Source: Massilia glaciei (lineage in GTDB: Bacteria > Pseudomonadota > Gammaproteobacteria > Burkholderiales > Burkholderiaceae_D). From it: DNA of 64,000 bases. The notes beneath the pieces are model-generated. The model saw only the letters and a program-made list of their open reading frames with translations, had not been told where the DNA came from and did not search any database. Shown in pieces: positions 38,027 to 45,201 of the stretch. The stretch covers positions 1-64,000 of the forward strand of contig NZ_PXWF02000121.1 in assembly GCF_003011895.2 (NCBI RefSeq), written 5' to 3'. The translations under genes and the position numbers were made by a program. The stretch's first letter is position 1, and every line of letters begins with the position of its first letter.

Positions 38027-38647
38027 ATGAAACCGATCGACAAAAAGATCTACCTCGCCTCCAAAAGCCCGCGCCGGCGCGAATTGCTGCGCCAGATCGG
38101 CGTCGAATTCGAACTCCTCCTGCTGCGCAACGACTCCCCGCGCGGCCCCGACGTCACCGAAGAGGTGCGCGCGGGCGAGGCGCCGCTCGACTACGTGGTC
38201 CGCGTGGCCAGCGAAAAAGCGGCGTTCGCGCAGCGGCTCGTCATGCACCGGCACCTGACCCTGCGGCCGGTGCTCGCGGCCGACACCACCGTCACCGTCG
38301 ACGGCAAGATCCTGGGCAAACCGGCCAGCCTGCAAGAGGCGGTCGAGATGCTCGAGCGCCTGTCGGGCCGCACCCACCAGGTGCTGACCTCGATCGCGGT
38401 GCACCACTGGGACATGGCCGAGCAGATCACGCAGGTCTCGCAGGTGCGTTTCGCGACCCTGTCGAAGGCGACCATCAGCGCCTACTGCGCCACCCCCGAA
38501 CCCTACGACAAGGCCGGCGGCTACGGCATCCAGGGCCTGGCCGGCCAGTTCGTCGAGCACATCCATGGCAGCCACTCGGGCATCATGGGCCTGCCCCTGT
38601 ACGAGACGGCCGCGCTGCTGCGCAAAGTCGGCCTCCCACTCATTTAG
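38027..38647 (+). CDS. maf: Maf family nucleotide pyrophosphatase
   Basis: The 206-residue protein hydrolyses non-canonical or excess nucleoside triphosphates. The signature 'IYLASKSPRRRELLRQIGVE' opens the fold; 'VLAADTTVTVDGKILGKP' and 'PYDKAGGYGIQGLAGQFVEH' supply the catalytic Asp and Lys region. ATG at 38027 gives the natural length; the frame extends to 37970. It lies 17 bp after rlmH in the core operon. Confidence 0.95.
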   Translation: MKPIDKKIYLASKSPRRRELLRQIGVEFELLLLRNDSPRGPDVTEEVRAGEAPLDYVVRVASEKAAFAQRLVMHRHLTLRPVLAADTTVTVDGKILGKPASLQEAVEMLERLSGRTHQVLTSIAVHHWDMAEQITQVSQVRFATLSKATISAYCATPEPYDKAGGYGIQGLAGQFVEHIHGSHSGIMGLPLYETAALLRKVGLPLI

Positions 38648-38755
38648 GTCGCTCGCCAGCGTACGGGAGCGAATCGGCGCACGCCCGGCGGCGCGCCCGT
38701 GTATGATGAAAACTTGCACAATATTCACGCTGCCGACCGCCGCCGACGCCCATTC

Positions 38756-40219
38756 ATGAACGAAGACATCCTGATCAACATCACCCCGCAAGAGACGCGC
38801 GTCGCCTTGATTTTGCAGGGCGCGGTGCAGGAGCTGCACATCGAGCGCACGCTCACGCGCGGCTTGGCGGGCAATGTCTATTCGGGCAAGGTGGTGCGCG
38901 TGCTGCCGGGGATGCAGTCGGCCTTCATCGACATCGGTTTGGAGCGCGCCGCGTTCCTGCACGTGGCCGACATCTGGGAGGCGCGCACCAACGACGGCCC
39001 GGCGGTGGCGCCGACCCCGATCGAAAAAATCCTGTTCGACGGCCAGGTGCTGACGGTGCAGGTCATCAAGGACCCGATCGGCACCAAGGGCGCGCGCTTG
39101 TCGACCCAGATCTCGATCGCGGGGCGCATGCTGGTCTACCTGCCGCAGGACCACCACATCGGCATCTCCCAAAAGATCGAAAAGGAATCCGAGCGCGAAC
39201 TGCTGCGCAACCGCCTGCAGCACCTGCTGCCGGCCGAAGAAAAAGGCGGCTACATCGTGCGCACGATGGCCGAGGACGCGTCCGACACCGACCTCGCGGC
39301 CGACGTCGACTACCTGCGCAAGACCTGGGCGGCGATCGTGCACGGCGCGCGCACCAAGCCGGCCACCAGCCTGCTGTACCAGGACCTGAACCTGGCGCAG
39401 CGCGTGCTGCGCGACTTCGTGCACGACGAGACGGCCAGCATCCAGGTCGACTCGCGCGAGAATTATCTGGGTTTGGTCGAGTTCGCGCAGGCGTACACGC
39501 CGAGCGAGCTGACGCGCCTGCAGCACTACACGGGCGAGCGCCCCTTGTTCGACCTGTACGGGGTCGAGGAGGAAATCCTGCGCGCGCTGGGCCGGCGGGT
39601 CGACCTCAAGTCGGGCGGCTACCTGATCGTCGACCAGACCGAGGCGATGACCACGATCGACGTCAACACGGGCGGGTTCGTGGGCGGGCGTAATTTTGCC
39701 GACACCATTTTCAAGACCAACCTGGAGGCCGCGCACGCGATCGCGCGCCAGCTGCGCCTGCGCAACCTGGGCGGGATCATCATCCTCGACTTCATCGACA
39801 TGGACAACAACGAGCATCGCCACGCGGTGCTCGCCGAGCTTAAAAAGACTTTGTCGCGCGACCGCACCAAAGTCTCGGTGAGCAATTTCTCGGCGCTCGG
39901 CCTGGTCGAGATGACCCGCAAGCGCACCCGCGAGTCGCTGGCCCACATCCTGTGCGAGCCGTGCCCGGCCTGCACCGGCAAGGGCCAGGTCAAGACCAGC
40001 CGCACGATCTGCTACGAGATCCTGCGCGAACTGCTGCGCGAGGCCAAACAGTTCAACCCGCGCGAATTCCGCATCCTCGCCGCCCAGGAGGTCGTCGACC
40101 TGTTCCTCGAGGAGGAGTCGCAGCATCTGGCGATGCTGGGCGACTTCATCGGCAAGAAGATCTCGCTGCAGGTCGAGACGGCATATCATCAGGAACAGTA
40201 CGACGTCATTTTGATGTAG
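38756..40219 (+). CDS. rng: Ribonuclease G
   Basis: The 487-residue endoribonuclease matures 16S rRNA 5' ends and decays mRNA. It has the S1 domain ('GNVYSGKVVRVLPGMQSAF'), the RNase E/G catalytic core with the metal-binding Asp in 'TTIDVNTGGFVGGRNFADT' and in 'IIILDFIDM', and zinc-link Cys residues in 'CEPCPACTGKG'. A 30-bp copy of its 3' end recurs at 40811-40840. Confidence 0.96.
   Translation: MNEDILINITPQETRVALILQGAVQELHIERTLTRGLAGNVYSGKVVRVLPGMQSAFIDIGLERAAFLHVADIWEARTNDGPAVAPTPIEKILFDGQVLTVQVIKDPIGTKGARLSTQISIAGRMLVYLPQDHHIGISQKIEKESERELLRNRLQHLLPAEEKGGYIVRTMAEDASDTDLAADVDYLRKTWAAIVHGARTKPATSLLYQDLNLAQRVLRDFVHDETASIQVDSRENYLGLVEFAQAYTPSELTRLQHYTGERPLFDLYGVEEEILRALGRRVDLKSGGYLIVDQTEAMTTIDVNTGGFVGGRNFADTIFKTNLEAAHAIARQLRLRNLGGIIILDFIDMDNNEHRHAVLAELKKTLSRDRTKVSVSNFSALGLVEMTRKRTRESLAHILCEPCPACTGKGQVKTSRTICYEILRELLREAKQFNPREFRILAAQEVVDLFLEEESQHLAMLGDFIGKKISLQVETAYHQEQYDVILM
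40187..40216 (+). repeat. 30-bp direct repeat, left copy (3' end of rng)
   Basis: CATCAGGAACAGTACGACGT and the next 10 bases recur at 40811-40840 with 26 of 30 positions identical. This copy encodes the final residues of RNase G. Confidence 0.88.
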
Positions 40220-40373
40220 GCGTCTGATCATTCGTTCACATCCGAAATTGCTCGGGCGCGAAGCATTCCGCAATATAATTAAGGCAATTGTTTTTTGACA
40301 AATTTATGCTGCCAAATTTGGCCGCTTGTTTGCCGCTGAGCGTTTCCCTAATCTGGAATGAGGAATCAAGAAA

Positions 40374-40733
40374 ATGTACAAACTGTTTTACCTGCTGGGT
40401 GCCGTATTGGTTTTGTCGGGCTGCGAGCAGAAAATTTCCACGAAGTCGCAGACTTCCGTAAAAACTACGACTGAAAACCAAAACGTCGAAGTCGGATCGG
40501 CGACCGCCAAGTTCGAGTGCACGAAAAGTTCCCTCGGCTCTTGCGACTTCGTCCTGTTTTCATCCACGTGCGTCAATGGAACCGGTGTCAATGGAAAACG
40601 CTCCATCACCTGCACCGATCAAGTGCTCGAAGAGTTTTCGCTTAAAGAAGGCGAATCCAAAACGGTCTCTCAATTACCTTCCAGCTTCAAAAGCTGTGCC
40701 ACGAGTGGCACAGCACCGATTTGCGCTAAGTAG
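40374..40733 (+). CDS. Small lipoprotein of unknown function
   Basis: The 119-residue product has a signal peptide and lipobox 'VLVLSGC' (Cys17), then a Thr/Ser/Lys-rich region and six further Cys residues, probably disulphide-bonded in the periplasm. GAGGAA lies 9 nt upstream of the ATG. Base composition is clearly more A/T-rich than the neighbours, and the gene lies between two copies of the rng 3' end, which points to recent acquisition. Confidence 0.8.
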   Translation: MYKLFYLLGAVLVLSGCEQKISTKSQTSVKTTTENQNVEVGSATAKFECTKSSLGSCDFVLFSSTCVNGTGVNGKRSITCTDQVLEEFSLKEGESKTVSQLPSSFKSCATSGTAPICAK

Positions 40734-40810
40734 GGATTGACGCGGCCATCAGGTCGGGTCGCAAATCAAGCAGCGGCAAATAACTCACTGCGGGTCGGGG
40801 CAAGGCCCGC

Positions 40811-40840
40811 CATCAGGAACAATACGACGTCATCCTGACG
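40811..40840 (+). repeat. 30-bp direct repeat, right copy
   Basis: CATCAGGAACAATACGACGT plus 10 more bases repeat the end of rng (40187-40216) with four substitutions. It is not part of any gene here. Confidence 0.88.
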
Positions 40841-40856
40841 GCGGCCGGCCTTCCGA

Positions 40857-42176
40857 TTAGAACTTCACCTCACCCCACAACCAGGCTTTGCGCGTGTCGA
40901 CGTTGCCCGTGCCGAAGGTTGTCGCCGGAGTGCCGGCCGCGCTGTAATCGGCCAACTTGGCGCCGACCAGGTAGTGCTTGCCGAACGCCTTGGTCGCCGA
41001 AATATTCCACTCGCTTCCCAGACGCTTCGAACTGAGCACGGCGGTCGGCTTGTCGGCGCGGTAGGCGTGGTAGCTGAGCATAAGGTTGGCCCCACCCGCC
41101 TTGCCGTCGAGCGACACATAGACATCGCGCAGGCCCTGCGACGGCGTGGCCAGGAACATGTCGGCCCAGCCGTTGAACGCGTGCAGCGTCGCCAATGGGG
41201 TCGAGAACGATTTGCCCGCCGCGACCAGCGCGCCACCGGCCTTGGTCCTGGCGCCGCGGTCGCCGCCGAGCACCTCGTAGCCCAACTTGACGACGGCGGT
41301 CTTGAAATCGACGCCGCCCTCGAGCAGCGCGTAGCGCGCGCGGTAGCTGACCGGGTTGTCGCCGCCGTCGGACTGCGTGGCCAGCTCGGCGGTGTACAGC
41401 AGCTTGACCGCGCCGGCCAGCGCGCCGCCCTTGAACCTGACGCCGTAGGTGTCGCTCGTGCTGGCGAGCATCGCGCTGGCGCTGTCGTAGTCGAGCAAAT
41501 AGGCGTAGGCGCTCAACTCGCCCGGCTTGAAGCCCGTGTAACGCGCGTTCAAAATGGTCGAGCCCATCTTGTGGTTGCCGCCCGCCGGCCCCGCCGTCCT
41601 GGCCGCCGCGCGGTCGCTGAACACGCGGTTGACGTTGGTGATGTAGCCTGCCGTCAGCGTGGTCGCCGGCAGCGAGGTGTTGACCACCGTCACGGCGTCG
41701 TAGGTCTGCTCGTTCTGGCGCCAGCCGACATTGCCGACGAATCGGTCGTTGTCGAGCTTGATGCGCTGGCGGCCCCATTTGACGGTGGTCTTCGCAATCC
41801 CCGTGTAGCTCAGGAATGCCTGGTTGATCTCGTCCGAATCGGGGTCGGCGATGACCGCATAGCCGTTCGCGGTCTGCCCCAGCGCGCGGCTGTCGTAGTG
41901 CTTGCTGCCGAGCGCCTGGACCGACTCGGCCTCGACCATCGCGCCAAAGCCGTGGAAGGTGCCGGTGGCGTATCCGAGTCGCAGGCGCACCGTGTGCGCG
42001 CTGGCCTCGCTGGCGGTGGCCGCGCCCGTTTCCACGTCCTCGAAGCGGTACTGCACGCTGGCCGTGGTGGTGCCTTTGGTCAGCGCCGAGGTCAAGGTGT
42101 CGGCGGCCAGGGCGGGCGCGGCGAACAGCGCGGAAAGCGCGGCGAAACTTGTTGCGGTCGTTTTTTTAATGAGCAT
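40857..42176 (-). CDS. Outer-membrane beta-barrel protein (porin / alginate-export-like)
   Basis: The 439-residue protein has a signal peptide ('SFAALSALFAAPALA') and then alternating beta strands typical of outer-membrane barrels ('TVRLRLGYATGTFHGFGAMV', 'LLYTAELATQ', 'LMLSYHAYRAD'), ending with a terminal Phe ('WLWGEVKF'), the usual BAM signal. 'VKWGRQRIKLDNDRFVGNVG' resembles alginate-export-domain proteins. Substrate unknown. It is monocistronic. Confidence 0.85.
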   Translation of the reverse strand: MLIKKTTATSFAALSALFAAPALAADTLTSALTKGTTTASVQYRFEDVETGAATASEASAHTVRLRLGYATGTFHGFGAMVEAESVQALGSKHYDSRALGQTANGYAVIADPDSDEINQAFLSYTGIAKTTVKWGRQRIKLDNDRFVGNVGWRQNEQTYDAVTVVNTSLPATTLTAGYITNVNRVFSDRAAARTAGPAGGNHKMGSTILNARYTGFKPGELSAYAYLLDYDSASAMLASTSDTYGVRFKGGALAGAVKLLYTAELATQSDGGDNPVSYRARYALLEGGVDFKTAVVKLGYEVLGGDRGARTKAGGALVAAGKSFSTPLATLHAFNGWADMFLATPSQGLRDVYVSLDGKAGGANLMLSYHAYRADKPTAVLSSKRLGSEWNISATKAFGKHYLVGAKLADYSAAGTPATTFGTGNVDTRKAWLWGEVKF

Positions 42177-42406
42177 GCAATTCCCCAGTGGTCGAAAATG
42201 TCGAGCGTTCCATGGGCTTTTAGCAAGAGTTATGCCAAGTTCCGGGGGAGATCGGCGAGTTTCGTTATTTCACTATGGAAATGCATTCCTCTGGGCGGGC
42301 GGCGGCAGGCGGGCCAAACGCTTCCGTGCGCGTTTGTTGTGCGCCGCACCAATTCGGGATGTCAATACAGGGCGTTCCCATAGACGGGAATACGAGGCTT
42401 GGAGCC

Positions 42407-42438
42407 AGGAGGAGGAGGAGTAGGAGGAGGAGGAGGAG
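42407..42438. repeat. (GGA)n microsatellite
   Basis: Thirty-two bases made almost entirely of GGA/GAG units, interrupted once by TA. Slippage-prone; not within a supported gene. Confidence 0.9.
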
Positions 42439-42442
42439 ACCG

Positions 42443-42473
42443 GCGTCATCCTCGCGCATGCGGGGACCCATTC
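42443..42473. repeat. REP-like palindromic element, copy 1
   Basis: GTCATCCTCGCGCATGCGGG and the following ACCCATTC form one element; its reverse complement occurs at 42560-42588 with two mismatches in the 22-bp core. Such GC-rich elements resemble dispersed intergenic repeats of Gram-negative genomes. Confidence 0.72.
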
Positions 42474-42559
42474 TGAGCCAGCAGACACGGGCCGCTCGAA
42501 CCTTTAGGCCAGAGTATTACGGCCTAAAATTTGTATGCGACGCGTATCTGCACACTCAT

Positions 42560-42588
42560 GATGGGTCCCCGCCTTCGCGAGGAGTCAT
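42560..42588. repeat. REP-like palindromic element, copy 2 (inverted)
   Basis: GATGGGTCCCCGCCTTCGCG followed by AGGAGTCAT. This is the inverted partner of 42443-42473, with about 86 bp between the two, so the pair could form a large stem-loop. Confidence 0.72.
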
Positions 42589-42686
42589 TTCTGCCAATGG
42601 CAGGAATGACGTTGATTTTGGCTATTTGAGTTCTCGCCACACGATTTCTGAAGCGATTGAAAGGCCAAGCATTCAGGGCCCACAGC

Positions 42687-43364
42687 CTACTTTTTTGCGC
42701 CCCCGCCCAGCGCGTTGATGTCGCCGGTCTCGAGAATCCGTTTGGGCGCGCCGTGGCGCACCGCCGCCAGCATGGCCTGGCCGATGATCGCCGTGCTCAG
42801 CACGTGGGCCGGCATCAGTTTGCGCAGCAGCGGCAGCACCGGCTTGGTCAGCGAGTAGAACACGCGGTACGCAGCGGTCTTGGACTTGATGCCGTCGAGC
42901 GGCTCGATCATGCCCGGACGGAACATGTAGACACCCCGGAACGGCAGTTGCAGCAGCGCGTTCTCGGTCTTGCCCCGCACCCTGGCCCACATCAGCTTGC
43001 CCTTCTCGGAGGTGTCGGCGCCGGCCGCAGACACGTAGACGAAAACCATCTGCGGGTTCAGCCGCACCAGAGTGGTCGCCGCGGCAAGCGTCAGCTCGTA
43101 CGTCGTGCGCGTGTATTCGGCCTCCTTCTTGCCCGACGAGCTGGTGCCAAGGCAAAAGAAGCAGGCGTCGAAGTCGCGCAATTCGTCTTCGACCTCGCTG
43201 TAGTCCCACATGTCGTCCAGCACCAGATCGCGCAGTTTCGGATGCTGCTGCCCGTTGGGCGAGCGACCCACCGTTTTGACGAGCGCCACGTCGCGCGCCG
43301 CCAGCGCCTCGCGCAGGGCGCCCTGTCCGACCATGCCAGAGGCGCCAAAAATAAGTACGTTCAC
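42687..43364 (-). CDS. NAD(P)-binding epimerase-like / NmrA-type oxidoreductase
   Basis: The 225-residue protein has the Rossmann motif 'VLIFGASGMVGQGALREAL' at its start and an atypical-SDR core ('ACFFCLGTSSSGKKEAEY', 'VFVYVSAAGADTSEKGK', 'GVYMFRPGMIEP'). The middle motif shows YVSxxGA rather than the classic YxxxK. Related proteins are annotated as nucleoside-diphosphate-sugar epimerases. The GTG at 43364 follows GGGGCAGG; the longer frame to 43520 encodes an unlikely Arg-rich leader. Confidence 0.85.
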   Translation of the reverse strand: MNVLIFGASGMVGQGALREALAARDVALVKTVGRSPNGQQHPKLRDLVLDDMWDYSEVEDELRDFDACFFCLGTSSSGKKEAEYTRTTYELTLAAATTLVRLNPQMVFVYVSAAGADTSEKGKLMWARVRGKTENALLQLPFRGVYMFRPGMIEPLDGIKSKTAAYRVFYSLTKPVLPLLRKLMPAHVLSTAIIGQAMLAAVRHGAPKRILETGDINALGGGAKK

Positions 43365-43452
43365 CGCCTGCCCCTTAAATTCGGAATCAGCGCCATCATA
43401 CACGTCCGACAATGCAGTACGATGTCTGCCAACCCAACCCGAAGGACCGGCC

Positions 43453-44106
43453 ATGCCCCTGTTTCGCTCACTCCTGCTTTGCTCCCTGTTGGCCGCCGCT
43501 CTTCCGGCCGAGGCGCGCAAGCCCTACAACGAAGTGGGCGTGTTCGACTACTACGCGGTGGCCCTGAGCTGGTCGCCGTCGTTTTGCGCCTCGCACGACG
43601 ATCCGAACCAATGCGCGCCCGGCCGCCGGCATGGCTTCGTGCTCCATGGCCTGTGGCCGCAGTTCGAAAAGGGCTATCCCGGCCACTGCTCGTCGCGCGC
43701 GCTGCCACTCGACGTGCGCAACAAATACACGTCCATCTTCCCGTCGCCCAAGATGATCGGCCACCAATGGAGCAAGCATGGCAGTTGCTCCGGGCTCGAC
43801 CCGGCGGCCTACTTCACCCTGTCGGCCAGATTGCAGGCCCAAGTCGTGATTCCGCAGGCGTTCCGGCAGCCCGCCGCGCCGGTCCGCATCGGCAACGCGC
43901 AATTCATCGCGGCCTTTAACGCGAGCAACCCCGGCATGGCGCGCAACGCGGTGATGCCCTACTGCGCCGACGGTGGCCGCTTTCTGCGCGAGATTTTGGT
44001 GTGCTTCGACAAGGGCGGGCGCTCGCGCACCTGCAGCTACAGCGACCTGAAGCGCTCGTCGAACAGCTGCCGCAAGGACAGCTTCGTGATGCAGAGCGTG
44101 CGCTGA
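43453..44106 (+). CDS. Secreted ribonuclease T2 (RNase I type)
   Basis: A 217-residue exported endoribonuclease. After a signal peptide ('LLLCSLLAAALPAEA') come the two catalytic motifs of the T2 family: 'HGFVLHGLWPQ' (CAS I His) and 'GHQWSKHGSCSG' (CAS II His, Glu replaced here by Gln-Trp, as in some bacterial RNase I). Several Cys pairs fit the disulphide pattern. It degrades RNA in the periplasm or medium. Same-strand genes follow but with their own gap of 89 bp. Confidence 0.93.
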   Translation: MPLFRSLLLCSLLAAALPAEARKPYNEVGVFDYYAVALSWSPSFCASHDDPNQCAPGRRHGFVLHGLWPQFEKGYPGHCSSRALPLDVRNKYTSIFPSPKMIGHQWSKHGSCSGLDPAAYFTLSARLQAQVVIPQAFRQPAAPVRIGNAQFIAAFNASNPGMARNAVMPYCADGGRFLREILVCFDKGGRSRTCSYSDLKRSSNSCRKDSFVMQSVR

Positions 44107-44195
44107 AGGCCGCGCCAAGCGTGCAGGCCCGATCGCGCGTTTGGGGCTAAGCTGATGTTTATGCAAATGTCTTGCTTACACACTTGGAGCCACGA

Positions 44196-44891
44196 ATGAA
44201 TATCCTGATGGTACTGACCTCGCACGACCGCCTTGGCGACACCGGCAAAAAAACCGGCTTCTGGCTTGAGGAATTCGCCGCGCCTTTCTATATCTTCAAA
44301 GACGCAGACGCGCACATCACGCTCGCCTCGCCCAAGGGCGGCCAGCCGCCGCTCGACCCGAAGAGCGACGAGCCCGATGCGCAGACCGAGGCCACGCGCC
44401 GCTTCAAGCAAGACCCCGCCGCGCAGCAGGCGCTGGCCGCCACCGTCACGCTATCGAGCGTGTCGGCCGACGATTTCGACGCCGTGTTCTATCCCGGCGG
44501 CCACGGCCCCCTGTGGGACCTCGCGGCCGACCCGGTCTCGATCAAACTGATCGAGACGATGTACAAGGCGGGCAAGCCGGTGGCCGCCGTCTGCCACGCC
44601 CCGGGCGTGCTGCGCGACACCAAGGCCCCCGACGGCGCGCCGCTGGTGCAGGGCAAGCACGTGACGGGCTTCACCAACACCGAAGAGGCGGCCGCGCAAC
44701 TGACCGACATCGTGCCCTTCCTGGTCGAGGACATGCTCGTCAAAAACGGCGGAAAATACGCCAAGGGACCCGACTGGCAGCCCTACGTGCTGGTCGACGG
44801 CACGCTGATCACGGGACAAAACCCGGCCTCGTCGGCGCCGGCGGCCGAATTGCTGCTCAAGCAGCTCGCCGAGCGCGAACAAACAATCTGA
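44196..44891 (+). CDS. DJ-1/PfpI-family protein (Hsp31-like)
   Basis: The 231-residue protein belongs to the Hsp31-like branch of class I glutamine-amidotransferase-like proteins. It has 'TGFWLEEFAAPFYIFKDA' at the N-terminus, 'DAVFYPGGHGPLWDLA', and the nucleophile elbow 'VAAVCHAPGVL' with Cys and adjacent His. Members act as chaperones or glyoxalase III. The ATG at 44196 is preferred over 44172. Confidence 0.92.
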   Translation: MNILMVLTSHDRLGDTGKKTGFWLEEFAAPFYIFKDADAHITLASPKGGQPPLDPKSDEPDAQTEATRRFKQDPAAQQALAATVTLSSVSADDFDAVFYPGGHGPLWDLAADPVSIKLIETMYKAGKPVAAVCHAPGVLRDTKAPDGAPLVQGKHVTGFTNTEEAAAQLTDIVPFLVEDMLVKNGGKYAKGPDWQPYVLVDGTLITGQNPASSAPAAELLLKQLAEREQTI

Positions 44892-45201
44892 TCGCCGCCA
44901 TTCGGGCACCGGCGCCGGTGCGCCGATGCCTCCCGCGCGGCAGGCCAGCAGTTCATCACGGCTGGCCCAGGGCTTCCCCCGGGGCTCCCCTTCCTCCACC
45001 CTGTCCCCCCGCCCCGCCAAGGCGCGCCGGTTTCCCGCGCCGCCCCCCAAGTTTGAAGCAACCTTGCAAACAAGGTCAAATTGCCGCCAATTCAACAGCT
45101 TCGCGCTTTTGAAACACATTCAAAATAATTTCGCGCAGGCCACAAAAAATGCGTCATTATCATTATCGGTAGCAAAATAAAAACAAATCAAGGGGGTGCA
45201 C
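44892..45201. other. Intergenic region upstream of the repeat-protein operon
   Basis: 310 bp, shifting from GC-rich to A/T-rich towards the right (about 45100-45190), which fits a promoter region for the large exported protein. No gene and no strong hairpin were seen. AGGGGG at 45191-45196 is the ribosome-binding site of the next gene. Confidence 0.6.

Larger units (their letters stand above)
42177..42686. other. Intergenic region with repeats, no gene
   Basis: 510 bp between two minus-strand genes. It holds a GGA-type microsatellite and an inverted pair of REP-like elements, listed separately. Several frames are open through the microsatellite but encode only Ser or Arg runs. The promoter of the outer-membrane protein gene must lie at the left end. 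Confidence 0.65.

Noticed and set aside
42265-42488. Ser-rich or Arg-rich small ORFs over the GGA tract
   Set aside because: They depend on the microsatellite and have no start signal or family support.
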